Of a stretch of 64,000 nt of DNA, positions 1 to 13,426 are shown piece by piece; positions within the stretch are counted from its first letter, which is position 1; each line of letters starts with the position of its first letter. The DNA comes from Phallusia mammillata (lineage: Eukaryota; Chordata; Ascidiacea; Phlebobranchia; Ascidiidae). The position numbers and the translations under genes were made by a program. The notes beneath the pieces were generated by a model. It was not told the DNA's origin and made no database searches. It saw only the letters and a program-made list of their open reading frames with translations. The DNA lies in the NCBI GenBank assembly GCA_003260075.1, contig QLIY01000383.1, forward strand, positions 1 through 64,000. Reading direction: 5' to 3'.

Positions 1-519
1 CAAAAATGTAATTGTTCGCGCACAATTGTAGTGCATTTGTCTTGTCTGTGATGTCACAAGCTGTGTTTGGATGACTTTTATGCGCAATTTTGCATAACTA
101 GCTAAAATCCTGAAATCAACTTTCGTTTTTATGAAATACATATTTAGGCTCAAGGACCGCGAGCCCTCAAAATAATGGCAAAGGGACCGTTTTGAAAAAA
201 ATATGATAAAGTTTGGGAACCGCTGATTTACAGTGATGAAGGTGATATGTATAGGACATCGAAACGTCGGTACAAAAAATACAATTTCCAGACCAGCTCT
301 ATATAAATTGATATTATGCCTGAAAGCAACAGGGCAAATACTTTTATTACCTGAAATAAACCCATAAAACTACAAACCTCCAGGAAATAGTTTGCTGTTA
401 GTTGCCACTGACAAATGTTAAAATCAAAAATTCTACAATATTGATTTTACTTCATTTCATCAGGGAATGAATGCAAACTAGTTAAGCCATATTTATAGCT
501 ATCTTGTTTGCCAATTTAC
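1..519. other. Left-edge sequence, no gene resolved
   Basis: I see no convincing exon here. The minus-strand secreted gene that ends its last resolved exon at 520 is still open in phase 1, so its next exon may lie here or beyond the window. Positions 233-270 carry a TGATGAAGG, hairpin, CGAAACGTC motif of a kind that recurs elsewhere in the window. Confidence 0.5.
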
Positions 520-1165
520 CTGCAACCGTTTGATTGAGTTGAACATCAGGCCAAGCTAACGTGCTAGTTTCAAACGTTGTCGTATCTGCAACTGAGAATG
601 GACTCGAAGTTACATCAGGTGTTGTTTCAAATGTATTCGGTCCAGCTGTGGTTCCTGGCGAATTTGGACCGCCTGTCGATAAAAATATGTTAGCACAGAA
701 ATAAAAATCTAAAAATGTTTTTTGCTTCTTACAAGTCAGGTGTCGTGGAGGCATAAGACAGGAGAACGCGTTCATTTTGTCGTTGCAATTGCAGCCCTTT
801 ACTGTAAAAAAAATGTTAAGTCATTGTTCTCAACAATTTATGACCATCTTTATGACCAAACGTTTTCGTTTATGACCAAACGTTTTCTTTGCATTACCAA
901 CGCACCATCAATCGTATTAGTCATGATGAAAATAAAACTTAAACCGGTGTTTATATTTTATGCTAGCTTGTAGAATTTGTTATATTGTCGTATGGTTTGC
1001 ACGTGTCAAAAAATTAAAGCTTTTATCACCATGCAAATTAATGTGCAAGTGCTTTAGATATGACAAGGATTAATAGGAGACAAGTTGCTTTTAACGCAGG
1101 GTTTTATGGCAGGGTTGTAAGTCGGGCTGACCTTTCAGGTTACGTTATTGTTTGAACCGGATAAG

Positions 1166-1220
<55 letters not shown>

Positions 1221-1708
1221 TACTTGGCAATTGCCATATTTTGTATGTTAATTTTGTCATGCTTAGATACACATGTTTGGATTTGTTGCATACAAACCGT
1301 TTTTCGACAACTTTGTCTGCCAAATTACATTCGGTAAAGTATAAACTTTAGGACCGAATTCAGAACTAAAACCACTTGATTTGGGGTGGGTTTCGGTTTC
1401 AAGTTGGGCTTGCTTACAACTCTGTTTCACGGCTTCCCATCTTACCTGTTGTCACACAAATTGTCAACACACTTGCACCACTTGAAACCGGGCAACAAGT
1501 TCCATTTGTACACCTCACTGTAAACAACCGAAATTTTATTTTTGAAATCCCTGTTTTCCAAAGTTTAACAGCAATTACTATGCCACCAGGGCGTTTAGTT
1601 ACGCAGAACTTGTTCTTTTTTCTTGTGTCTTTAGACCATTTCAAGCGATTTTAACGATTACCTTTTTGGATTCGTGAATGCGAAACAAAACTGAGGGCAA
1701 ATTTTGGC

Positions 1709-1758
<50 letters not shown>

Positions 1759-2973
1759 ATATTTTACTTAAAAATGTTTCATATAAAAACAAATAATAAT
1801 GTTGCAGTATTTTTTTCATTTAGCAGTATTTAACAACTTTTACACTCAAGAATAAACTGTGCTTTTATCAATTCATTAACTTTAAACATAATTAATAGAA
1901 ATTAAAAAATAGAATTAAGGCTTTTTTGTCATCGCAAAATCAGCCAGTCTGTTTATCACAAAAAAATCTCTTGGCGTTTGTAAAAACACTCGACTTTGGT
2001 TAGTTAGGAAAAAAACCCAAGGGTAATGCATACCTGATCCGCCTTGTATTGACCAATAGTGTGTTCGTTGGCCTACATTTGGACCACAAACTGCAAAAAC
2101 AATTCGACATACGGTTTAAAATCCGAAATAAAACTCCTATCGTGGGTTCAAATCCCTCCGCAGGCTAGACTTTTTTAACCGGTACCTTGCCGTAAGGGTT
2201 GGTTGGGAGACCGGCCTGATTGGTATAACGCCTTCAATGAATCCGTATATTGTATTACAAGAGACGACAAATGTACTTGAGTAACGAAGTAGTTTAGGTA
2301 AGACATTAGTTTGCAAATCGACCTGCCATAAATGAAAAATATGCTTACATATATTGGATGCATGCGAATATATACCGTAGAACTGTATTCGTGAGAGACA
2401 TAATGCTTTTACAGTAAGGTATTTCCACTTGAAGGTGAGTTAGTAATTAGTAATCGATAAAATTATGGGTGGCACCGAAAACAACCCGGTGTAATTGTTT
2501 AACCATTTAAGACATTGCAATCGCACTGTTCATACCTGTGTCGTCGTGGCTTACCGGTTGACAACGTCCGTCGACCGGTTTAATCTTACAGCGGGCGTAA
2601 TGACATTCGTCTGCACAACAAGAAGTAGATATAATATATCACCGCCTCTAGTCAGGTTCTGTTTGTGATCGTGATAAAAACATAATTTAAGTCCAATCAA
2701 CGGTTCGAAAGCATTAAAGTTACAAGAATATGGCATAGATAATACTTGTTAACCAGATATTTCTGCCAAAGGTTTGTCCAATAACGCGCTAATCTCATGA
2801 TTAAAGAGTTGAAAGATAACACAGAAAAATTATCTGCAAAAAACAACATGGTAATAAGTACTATGGATTTTGACTCATTTGTTTCTAGTCAGTTGCTTGG
2901 TTTAATAGAGTAACTTGCATTCACCTGTAGCATGGGCGACAATCAAGAATAAGCCCCATAGAAATAAGCACAT
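520..2973 (-). CDS. Secreted cysteine-rich protein, five exons, 3' end unresolved
   Basis: I do not recognise the family. The exons are 2925-2973, 2536-2610, 2034-2090, 733-801 and 520-672, and every junction is phase 1 with GT-AG borders. Exon 1 (MCLFLWGLFLIVAHAT) is a good signal peptide. Exon 2 begins DECHYARCKIKP and has three cysteines. Exon 3 begins with CGPNVGQ. Exon 4 has KGCNCNDK and exon 5 starts again with CGPN and then becomes Thr/Ser/Pro-rich, like a mucin-type linker. The repeated CGPN start suggests a small duplicated module. Exon 5 splices out at 519 with the frame open, so the protein continues. Intron 3 contains the two long C runs at 1166 and 1710, so its true length is uncertain. 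The unbroken chain of matching phases is the main reason to believe the model. Confidence 0.6.
1166..1217. repeat. Poly-C run, 52 nt
   Basis: Pure C run in an intron of the cysteine-rich gene. No duplicated flank is visible. It creates spurious poly-Pro and poly-Gly reading frames. It is probably an assembly or sequencing artefact. Confidence 0.85.
1710..1758. repeat. Poly-C run, 49 nt
   Basis: Second pure C run in the same intron, again without a duplicated flank. The same artefact explanation is preferred. Confidence 0.85.
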
Positions 2974-5039
2974 CAACGGTTTGGATGCAGTAGTCCGTCT
3001 TGTATCAGTAACTATCAGTTCCATCATCAGTCATCCAGCAGTTGTTTTCTACTCGGTGTTAGTGCAATTGTGTAGCTACTTCTACTTTCACCAAGCAAAA
3101 AAAAAACGCAATGTGAAACGTACTGGTTGAAAGTAGTGATATTCCGAATATTCGGTTTGCTGAATGTTTTGGCCGAATCGGTGATTTTTATGAAGATTCG
3201 GCTTTTGGGGAATAACTTGTTGCGACTAGGCCAAAACCAAACCTTTTACAAATACCACTTTAAAGCGCGAAACGTGTTTTTAGTCTATTTACTGATTCCA
3301 GGACCATTTAAACTGCGCATTAACTAAATCGTGTTCGATATTGTAATTTTCAAAGCGTAATCATTTTATATCCTCCAGATAAAACATAGCACTATTACAG
3401 TTGCAGGTTGGCTACGACCGCCAGTACAACCATTAAACCCATAGTTCTAAGATCATTTTGTTACACAACTATCCTATTGTAGTAGCATCGCTGTTTGCCT
3501 GGCAGCAAAACAAGCTCTTTATTTCTAAATCGTAGCGCACGACTTCGCAAGACAAATAATTCGGTTTCAGGCCGAGCCCAAATAGCATCACCGGTCATAA
3601 CACTGGTGTAACTAGCATGTATGGTTATCACACAATTTAGATTAGCAAATTTCCAATTGTATTGAATTGAAATGAACTGTTAATTTTATTTCCCAGAAGT
3701 CCCTTTTAATCAAAATTTTCATCATACTTCTTAATCGCAGTGGTCAAAAGGGTGAAATGCCCGTCTCATTCTATCTCGTACACTCAACGTAAACGTGCCT
3801 CAACTCAAGAAACATATTTGCATTTGCTCTACAACCCACATGAACCGGTCAACAATTAAATGTTGTTGATTGCGTTGGACGATGCACTTCGCTATGGCTG
3901 CTTGCTGTAATGAGACTTTTACTAATGAAAGTCGATTACTCGGGTGGCCAATTAAACGCTAATTGAATTGACTCTCGAGAAGTGGTCGCCGCTGACAAAT
4001 GGGTTAATCGACAACATTAGTTCTTCCAGAAATACAAAATTGGATACTAATGAAAATAAAATTGGTAAATAAAGGTTAACATATAAGCTAAGAATTAACA
4101 ACCAGAAAACAAAATATATTGTAATACAAATCTGAAATTACAAACGTTTTTCATGACCGCAAAGTGATAAAGTGTATTCACACATGTAAATTATTTTGTA
4201 TTGCGTTTTTGTCTAGACGTTTTTTTGTCTGTTAAAACATATAAACATTACGCCAACAGAAAACAATTTTCTAAGGCAGACAAATACGAGATCAAAACAC
4301 CCAACCACTAAGTAGGAATTCTGTTTCAACTACATTACTTCAAATGCCTTTGCTTGAAAAGGAAGATTTCAGTCCTAACTTGAAACGCGTTTTAAACTAT
4401 AAGTGGATGATTTTTTGACGCAAATATTTATAAAATTTATACTTGAGATTTCCCGCGACCCATATGAGCTGTTTCGGTTGTATTGATTGGTAAAAAAGGA
4501 AAAGCTTTTCGAAAATTTAATGGAAATTGCTGATGTGCAAGTTTTGGCCGAAATGATTCGTTCTATTCGCCAAACATTCCCATTGAGCTTAATTTAAGAT
4601 AGGTTCGCTACATTATCAGCCAGGCAACTTGTGACGTCGCAATCAGAAGCAACGTTAACTCGTCAAAAACAAGTCGTAGGTACATTTTTTTCACGCAACA
4701 CTTTATAGCCATGGCAAATAAAAACGCAGCAAGGCAAAGTTATAGAAAAATAGTGCTTTTAGTACAAAACAACTAATACTTTGGGAAACATCGCCGTTCA
4801 CCAAGTTTCTGCTGGTTCCAATTCTGCCCCAGCCGTTCGAGTTTTCCAGGAAGAAACTTAGTCACATTGATCAACCAAAGGCAATACAACAAAAAATTCA
4901 ACAAACAAAATTATCATGACCGATTTTTTTCTTCTTTTAGATAAAAAGTATACTAAACAATGGTTATGAACTTTATATGGAAGTGTGAGTTGTCACGGAT
5001 ACAAAATAATAAATAGTATTTCACAGAAGCAATAAAACG
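2974..5039. other. Intergenic; degenerate transposon around 3135-3595
   Basis: No exon chain is visible. Around 3135-3200 and 3555-3595 there are ATTCGG/GGCCGAA-rich borders that face each other, like the ends of a non-autonomous DNA transposon; similar borders occur at 32545-32615. The remainder is AT-rich and unassigned. Confidence 0.4.
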
Positions 5040-8000
5040 CTAAGTTTGTTCTTCATCGTTAGGTTTAAAAGCAACATTAGATTCGTCCCAATTATTGTCG
5101 CCCCGATCAACATCCAAAGTTGGTTTCTTTTTTCTTCCTCTCATTGGATCTTCGTAATCGATTCCGAACCGAAGAACCTTGCGTATTCGCTCGGGGGTCC
5201 ATCGGAATATGGCCAGGTCGAAAAATGCGATCGTCACTCCTTTAGGCAGGTCCCGCGGTCTTTGGAAACCTAAATGATGTCCCGAATTCAATGTGTTGCT
5301 GAAATTTCTAAATGCCTTTGACCAAAACCTTGGACAGAGCCTCGGTAAAACCTTCCCTTCGATGGGAAGCCTTGGACAGGCCCTTGGTAAAACGTTGGAC
5401 AAAGTCCTGGTCAAACCTCGGACAGACCCTTGGTCAAATCTCGGTAAGAGCCTCGGTCAAACCTTTGCCTGAGCCCTGGTTAAACCTATGAGCCTTAATT
5501 AACTGACGTTTGGAGCGTTAGAGGGTAAAATTTAAGTTCTTGTGTTATTTCATACCTGTAAAAACAGAAACTACGTGTGCGACAACAATGTTCACAATAA
5601 ATCCGAACACCCCATAAAGTGTGTAGCTCATGGCGTAGAACTCGGCAATAGGATGTCTCATCTGCGTTTCAAAGGCGGTTGTGTTTGTTCCAAGGTCTGC
5701 CCCCCAAAAAAGTACAATTAAAGTATACAGAAATCGGTTTTATTGTATATTAAAGAAAGAAGCTGAAGATGCATTGCCATGAATTTTAAGTACAACAAGT
5801 AAACAATGGAGAATTTCTTTTACAATTTGTTAGTTGATGTAAGTATTACCAGGGTTGCGATCGATCTAAGTGCAAAATAAGGACGATGGGTAACAGATTG
5901 TATATGTCCCAATCAAACATCACTTATGCAAATATTTTATGATATTCAAATAGCCAGCGAGAATTGTTCAATTTACTCTGGTATTACTTAACTAAATCTT
6001 GTTTGTCGTGTCTTGAATAGAAAAAAACGTACATTGGCAGCTAAGATTAAAAAGGAATAAAACCTTTTTTTTAAATAAAGAGAATCAGACGTTGTCTAAC
6101 AAAACGAAAACAAATTTAAAAAATAAACGCGCTATGACAAACCAGGTTATTCCGTTGGAAGCTATGGCATTGTTAGGGTGATGAAACAACAACTGTCTCA
6201 AGAAACAATATACATCTGATTCGTACCGTAGCTCAATGTTGTGGTGTTGAGAGAGGCAACTGTGGTGGAGTTAAACGCTGTCATATTCCCCATCTCACAC
6301 GCCACAGTAACTAACTCCAACCTTCTCGCGTATTGCTCCAAGGGTGGATGAATTTGTTTACCCACAAGGCACCACGAGGCTCCCATAACACCGCTTGTCA
6401 TGCCTACCATTGCTCCCTATAATAAAAAACAAAATGCGTAACAATGAAGCACCTGATATGTAAGCCAATAAGAGTTATTAAGAATTGGTACTTATTTGCC
6501 CCAAAATTATTTCGCACAAATCTTACTCACTTATCCAACGTAGAGCTTCTAGTACCATACCGCTCGGCAGTCCTTATTTTAAATACTAATATCTTACCCT
6601 AACGCACTTATCCCTAACCGTAAGCATTTTTAGAGAGATATCGTTAAATGGGTGTTAGTGCTCTTTGTGCCAACTATCGGAATATAAAGTGTTGGGACTG
6701 CCGTCAGGTATGGTGTAAGTAGATTTTTCGTTATCCAAGAATTAATCCATAGAAATCTTACTGACTTACCCACAAATTAATCCATGGAAATCTTACACAC
6801 TCCCCAAGAATTAATTCATTGAAATCATACTCAATTATCCAATAAATAATCCACCAAAATCATACTCACTTACCCAAGAATTTATCCAAGGAAATCCCCA
6901 CCCCATGGTGAAAAGCGCAAGAGAAGGGCCAAGTACTACAGCGTTCACGCTAGCAGCTGCCTGAAAAATCTCACCAAGATTTGCTGCCAAGACAACTGTG
7001 GCTATGCACGCCGCTCCGAATAAAACGACCAGCATCTAAGTCCCCAACAACATAAATTATGACTTACTATTATTCTTTGACCGATTTTAAGCACACGATA
7101 GCAGTTTACCGAAGTTTCTCCTGAAGGATTTTGATCAAAATCGAACAAAAACAGCTAAAACTACAGTTCTACCTATAATTATATGCTTCGCACCTATAAT
7201 AAACGTGTCAGGTGCCAGGTCGAATACCCAAAAATTTCGGTTGTGAAGGTTGAAAGTATGCCTGACTAGCCGTTGCAATCGCAAAAGGTAATTTGCAGTA
7301 ATTTTCAAGTTCATAACGTCGATAAACGAGATCTTAGAAGACAATTTATCGCCCCCCCCCCCGCAAAAGGTAATTTGCAGTAATTTTCAAGTTCATAACG
7401 TCGATAAACAAACTGAGATCTTAGAAGAAAATTTATCACCAAAATCGAAATGCCAGATCGAATAATGAGTTTATAAGCATAGCGGTGGGTAATGACCGGT
7501 AAATGGTACCTATTTACCCGCGACAAAACATGCATTTTAGCGAAAAGCATTTGAAAATAATGTAAATCGCAAGATAATTGGTAAATACGGATCGTATAGA
7601 GTAGCAACAGTAAAAAAGCTAAACCACATTGTAATTATTTTACCTTTGACAACAGCAGGGTAACACGTGAACTGAGGCGCTTATAAGGCTTGATAAAATC
7701 CTCCAAAGCAACTGCCGCCATTGCGTTCAATCCTGAAGATATCGTGCTGCAGATATATGCCCATAACCAGTGATTTGTGAGCCACCACTGCAGCCAGAAC
7801 CATTAACTTATATCCATAAAACGGGTAGTTGATCTCAACCTGTGGCACGCGTACCACAGATGGTACGCTGAAGCTTTTCCGGTGGTACTTCTGTCATACT
7901 TGTCAAATCATTCATTGCAACTCAACTGACCCAACCGAACCGTCCTGGTTTGGGGCTAGACTTAGGTTTTGGACAAGCTTTTGGAATTGCTAACCTTATT

Positions 8001-11000
8001 GGTTTCGGAAACATGCTAGCCTGATGGTGGAACAAAATAGGCCTACCTCTTGATCTACCTATTCAAATAGGTAGTATACGCATCGATAGAAAAAGTCGCC
8101 AGGTGGTACGCGATCGGTATAAGGTTGAGAACCACTGGTCTGCAGCCACCACGCCAACGATAAGCGCCACAATACCAACCACAACAACAAAAGTAAATCT
8201 TTATACATTGGATTGACGTTATAGTTTTTCGTAATTACGAAGTCTTTGGTCATGGTTTGTAGTAAATGTGAGTTACCTGCCATTTAAACTCCTCAATTGT
8301 GAGACTGTCTTTAATATTTAATTATTGAGGTGCTATTGGCTCTATATTGAATCTACAACAGATAGTTAAGTTAAACAAAAACACATTTACCTCAAACTTC
8401 CGCTCAGGGCGCTGCAAACGAACAAACCGGGCAGACCTGGAAATTTTGACAGAATGTCCATTACAAGATAGGGAGTAAGTTGGTCACTCGATGTCACCCA
8501 GCCCGCTGTGTAGGGGTCGCATTCGGCGTAGTAGGCGTACATTGTAATTCCAGCTAACCCCGCAAGCACGTCTATTGCAATGATGCCCAGGAAGTTTAAG
8601 TAGAGCGCTCTGAGAAAGTTTGTCATAAAATTATGGTTTATTATGATAAATTGGGCATTTGTAAACAAGTAGAATATATTTCATAAAAAGATTGTCGTAT
8701 AATGTAGCGTAGAAGCAGGAAACAGTTGCAAACACAAGGAAACAATTTCCTGTGGTGAGGATTTAAGTTTTGGGTATTGAATAATATTTGGCTTTTGCTT
8801 GCAGTTTGGCGACCATTGAATTTGCCAAACACACTTGTAATGTATAATGTATCAGTGATTCAACATTTCTAGATTCGCTTTACGCACGTTATAGCTGCAG
8901 CGCGTTTAGTCATGATTTACTAATTCACCAGCTTGCGTTTCCTAACGTTATAGGAGCTATTTTCGGATTGGTGGTTGTTAAGTGCAATTGTGTCGCTGTA
9001 TTTTCTTGTACTAAGCGGAAGAAACTCAACTTAACTTAACTCATACCAAAGAAACAGCACAAACCATACAACAAGCTAAAGAACTTACGCTTTGGCGTGG
9101 GTTTCAGTTTTGCAGCATAGATATCGTTGGACGGAAGTGTGTGTTGTGCCGTACCTTCCCGCCCAATGTATTGTACCTCCCACTATCATCGTCCAAAACG
9201 AATGGCGGACGCGTGGGTCAAAATCAAAACTAGAATCAACAACAACGTTCGTGACCCATTGATGTTAAAGGGATACCAAGCATAACTATTGTTTATGTTG
9301 GCTAATTTAATCCAATTTAAAATATTATTAGCTTTGTATTCTTCTGAATATAGTTGCATGATATTTATAACATAACACTTTTTGTTTTGGTGAACGATTT
9401 TAGGAGTGGGGCTATTGGAGCCTTTTCAGATGATATTGTAGATGCTTTTAAATACGCCTAATGTCTTGCACTAGCTATTTGATTGTCTTTTATACAAATA
9501 ACTTGGCACACAGTTGTAACTTGGAATAAAAATTTAGACTCAAATATATTTTGATTTAAGCCAAGAAATTAAAGTTTCAATAAAATTGTATCCGATTGTT
9601 AAATAAGGTATTGTTGCCAGGCTATAAACGAGTATTGCTCTTCCAGCAGTTTTTGTGATAAATAATGAACGTTTCGACGTCCCATACCGATTGGTAGTTC
9701 AGGCTCGAGTCGTTGAAACCTGTTTCTAAATATAAACCTGGCCCGAAAAGCCGAACCTGACTTTACCTTGCAACATAATGTGAACATAAAAGTTTTAAGT
9801 TTAACCTTACTGGTTGAAATCAATCCTTCCTCCGCGCTCGGCAATTTTCCACATATTTTTTGCGCCACCCACCAGATAACAACCACGTACAATGATAGCC
9901 AAGAAACCGGCGAGCATAACCGTGAATTGGAAGACATCTGTCCAAATGACAGCACGTAAACCACCGGTAGTTGTGTAGAATGTACACACCACCCCCGTCA
10001 TAAGTATTGCAGTCCATAAGTCAAGTCCAGTAACTGTACAAAAAAATTGAGTTTTTAATTAAGATAAATGTACAATAGAACATTGATGGTAGCATAAAAT
10101 GACTTCGTTGAAAAGACAATGGTGGATAAAAATGCAACATAAGCTTTGTGTCAGCAAAGTCTCCAGTGTTTTGGTTCAATTTAGTGTTTTCGTTTCACTT
10201 TGTTGTGTTTTATTTACTTTTATTCTTCTTTTATGGATGTTCATCGTGAGATTTTATTTAGGTACTGAAGATGTCATTAGGCGAAATATTTATTTTCTAC
10301 GATATTCATGGAATAATTTCGTTACTAGGAAGATATTATTTTACATTCTAGGTTTGTTGTGCTATACTATATAATACAATATTGTGGTCGTTATAAATAC
10401 CACGAACTGTTTTGCATTCCGGAATTATGTGACAATTTCCCGCCAGTGACTGTGACAACCACAGGATGTGTCCGAAAGACAGAGATTACAAATGTGCAAC
10501 TATAGTTGTTGGTTTATAGATAGCTGTAATTTTTGAGGGATTAATTGCAATGTTCGTTCAAGATATCACTAAAAATTCGCCCCTTTTTTAAACATTGTTT
10601 GATTTTGAAATACCAGTCAAACATTACAACCCACACTTTTAGGCTTAAACACTAATATTACTTTATACCTACGCCTGTGAATAAATGTGGTTATTTTTTA
10701 AACGATTGGGCTGTTTTATCGATAAACCCTTGGCTTATCTCCACAATAACCCTAACAAATGTATGTTTTGTATTGTAGTATCACACCATACCAAGTATCT
10801 TGTCTTTTGAGTTTTGACGCTTATGTTGCTGTCAAAAAAGTGTGCGCTTGCCTATAATCGGTCATAATAGGGAGTTTTTGTTAAAAAGCGTTGCTTTGAT
10901 TTTTACATTGTAGTATCACTTCCAACCAAATATCTCGCGTTTTCCATTTTGGCGTGTATGTTGCTGTCAAAAAGTGTACATTTGCTTTAAATTGGCCGTG

Positions 11001-13426
11001 AAGGGCACAGTGTTTAATTTTTGTTAGGAGGGCAACTATAAAGAAAAAAATGTTCAAAAATAAACAGATGTGCTTACCAGCATTAAGCGCCAGGGCTGGA
11101 GCATAAATAACAAGGGCGCAGTACATCACTTGTTGCAGTATAAAGATGGCGCTCACCAGAAGTCGGACCCGACGATCAAAACGCATTTCTAAATACTGAA
11201 ATCAACAAAACAAACAACTTTCAAAACAATGACCACATATGTGCAAGAGAGAGTTCTGCAGCGAGTGCGGAAACCACGTACAACTAATTTCCGCAAACTG
11301 AAATTTAATATCCGTAAACCATGACGTGTTGATGTTGTTATCGCGACACGATAATCGAAATTCTCAACATTCACACGGCATACATTTTTGAAAACAAAAC
11401 TGTAGGCCCAACCTCATAAGTGCTATTGACTCCCAGCCGATAGAACAGTGGCACGTATATTGACGAACAAATGATGGCGTTGAGAAAATAGGTAATAACA
11501 TAGTAGAGGTACATCGTTCCGTAGCGGTAAAACTCGGCAGGCGTTGCGATAACTGCAAAACAAACACCCCTGGCGTCAAATTGCGAGAGTAGCTTTTTTG
11601 GGGTTTAGATCGTTTAGAATTGGATCGTGGCGTTCACTAAAAATATGCACTTCTGGCGTCAAATTGAGGAAGTGGTTTCTCTATTTACGGTATAGATCGT
11701 GTGTATCGGATCTACGTTTTGCATCAATAGATACGATAATAGGTCCGAGTTTCTCAACTGGTCCGTAAAAGATTTTCATGAGTCCATGAAACGGCGTGAA
11801 ATATTCTTTTTATCCACACTGTTTGCATTGCTTCACCGCGTTATTGGGTCCACAAATAGCTATACTAATGGCTATGCAAAATGGTCCAACACCTATAAGG
11901 TAACCATAACCAAGGCTTTAATAAACAAAAAACACAAAAAATACTCCCTACTCCAAATATACTAAGACTTAATTAAACGTAAACAGCAAAAATACTATTT
12001 ATTCGAAACATAATGCTACATTGTTCGTCTACATATCAGACTATTATTTGTTGCACAAAGCGTTGGTAAAATTTATGACATTTTTCTTACTTGCAATCGC
12101 TGACAGAAACCCAGTTGTTGCTGAAAATGCCACCGGCACAGCATGCATGTTTCTCCCGCCCATTAGGTAGTCAGAGGTCTTGGCTTTCTTGCGATCCCGT
12201 ATAGCGAAAAACAGACCTATCCCTAACGAAATGGCAAACAGCAAAACCAAGACTATGTAGTCCCATATGTTCAGATAAGTTTCGACTTTCCACATGATTT
12301 TGCTGTTAGTTCCAGCCTGCACAGCAAAAATATTTCAAATAGCCTTTGCACGAAATGCCCACAGGGCGTCTGGCGTTAACGGCCGTTGGATTAAGATTGA
12401 CATTAAAAAAAGGTCTTTTTTTTCGAAGCACTCGTTTATACAACACCCGCTACATCGCGTAAAAGCTGACGAACTGCTTCCCCGTAACTACACAAACTGA
12501 CAACATATATATGTTATCCGGCAAGCTGCAGCCTTTTTCGATTTCATTTTTTTGAAAAACATTGCCTGCACACCGAATACGGGCTTGTCCACCTTACAGG
12601 CCTATCACATTTCCTACACGACCCACACATTTACAAGTATAAAAAGCCGTAACGTCATGTTATGACAAAATATGACATGTCTGTCAAAAAAACATTTAAA
12701 TTATGTAACAAGAATTTGGTCACAAAAATCACGAGCTGTGTTCCAGGGGGGCGCGGGTGTAGATTCACCAGAAAAACCTACTAAAACATTTTTTCGTTTT
12801 ATCTTTATTCCCTAATTTTTTTACTGTTTCACATACTATTTGTCTTTAATGAGGTTTTTCGCGATTGCGGCTTCTTGTTTACTCTATTCGTCCTGTTTAA
12901 AGCCGAAATTAGTACCGAATTCCAACACGAGATTGTCATTTACATTTTTAAGGGGGCCACAGGTCCTACAGGGTTACCTAAAGGGGGCCCATGAGGACCA
13001 AAAGTTACTTTTAGGGGGCTATGGTCCACAAAAGATTGAAAACCACTGGTTTAGACTAACACCCTTCACTGTGCATTTCGCGTTTACAATGTAGATCGCT
13101 GTATTTTATATCTTAATGCGTATACTCAATTCTTTAACACTAGTCTTTTGCTAAATATATTTCCAACCAAATAAAATGCAGTGTCGTTGTACTTTACTTC
13201 AGGATAGGCAACCCAATAAAATAGAACTCAAGTGCGTCCTTATGGCTATCGTGTGAATTAAATAAGACTCAATTACTAGCTGATATTCCTAAGACAAAAC
13301 AATAGGCTTGTAAAAGCAACATGAGGCGCAAGAAATGCATAAAATAGTGCATAGAAATTACCACTAATATCGAACAGAAACTCTCAAATATTGTAACATT
13401 TTACTCACTTGCACAGTGGTCTGCAT
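5040..13426 (-). CDS. SLC5-family sodium/solute symporter (SMCT/SMVT/NIS-like)
   Basis: Probable plasma-membrane Na+-coupled transporter of small anions or vitamins. Coding exons are 13409-13426, 12091-12316, 11413-11552, 11078-11195, 9811-10033, 9089-9229, 8391-8609, 7644-7746, 6874-7035, 6227-6416, 5556-5696 and 5040-5269. Phases agree throughout and give about 636 residues, normal for SLC5. Family signatures in order: TM1 ([17 protein letters not shown]), [40 protein letters not shown] near residue 190, [12 protein letters not shown], and [18 protein letters not shown]. The last keeps the paired serines that form the Na2 site in this family. The start could instead be the internal ATG at 12295; I prefer 13426 because the tiny exon joins in frame. 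The substrate cannot be told. Closest by eye are the SLC5A5/6/8/12 proteins. The C-terminus is unusually basic and acidic. Confidence 0.93.
5290..5490. repeat. Degenerate minisatellite in the last SLC5 intron
   Basis: About seven imperfect units of roughly 24 bp built on CCTTGGACAGAGCCTCGGTA follow each other immediately upstream of the last SLC5 exon. They alternate between 'cttggacag' and 'cctcggtaaa' halves. Confidence 0.75.
6733..6908. repeat. Tandem copies of an exon end and its splice donor, about 35 bp each
   Basis: Five units of about 35 bp run from the 3' end of SLC5 exon 6874-7035 into the following intron. Each unit resembles the last bases of the exon plus its donor (TTACCCAAGAATTTATCC on the plus strand). 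At least one intronic unit (about 6768-6785) still has an intact GTAAGT-type donor, but reading through to it meets an in-frame stop. Confidence 0.75.
7281..7438. repeat. Direct duplication around an 11-nt C run
   Basis: The sequence 7281-7351 is repeated at 7363-7438 with a few differences, separated only by C at 7352-7362. It lies in an SLC5 intron. Read as two unmerged allelic contig ends. Confidence 0.8.
7792..8148. mobile_element. hAT-type short element in an SLC5 intron
   Basis: Opposed borders contain 'ctcaacctgtggcacgcg' near 7836 and 'ggtacgcgatcggtataag' ending in 'gttgagaaccactggt' near 8139. CTGCAGCC occurs just before and just after, as an 8-bp target duplication typical of hAT. 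The same 'gtggtacgcg' family recurs at 46509-47031. No transposase is encoded. The left border is less clear than the right. Confidence 0.6.
10774..11010. repeat. Imperfect direct duplication in an SLC5 intron
   Basis: A segment of about 100 bp with 'gtagtatcac', 'ttgctgtcaaaaa' and 'gtg' landmarks occurs at 10774-10870 and again at 10906-11010. No homopolymer lies between them, so unlike the G/C-run duplications this one looks genuine. A smaller similar pair sits at 11565-11640 and 11645-11720. Confidence 0.6.
12317..13408. other. First SLC5 intron
   Basis: No coding signal. About 12930-13050 ends with 'gattgaaaaccactgg', the usual hAT-type terminal sequence, preceded by short AGGGGGC repeats, so a decayed short DNA transposon is likely there. 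Confidence 0.45.

Noticed and set aside
1135..1351. Open frames rich in proline or glycine
   Set aside because: They exist only because of the poly-C run; the same is true at 24639-25137 and 39762-40139.
2130..2170. tRNA-like T-arm (GGGTTCAAATCCC)
   Set aside because: No matching acceptor, D or anticodon arms upstream; a stray box at most.
9599..9964. 121-residue minus-strand frame
   Set aside because: Out-of-frame shadow of the SLC5 exon 9811-10033.
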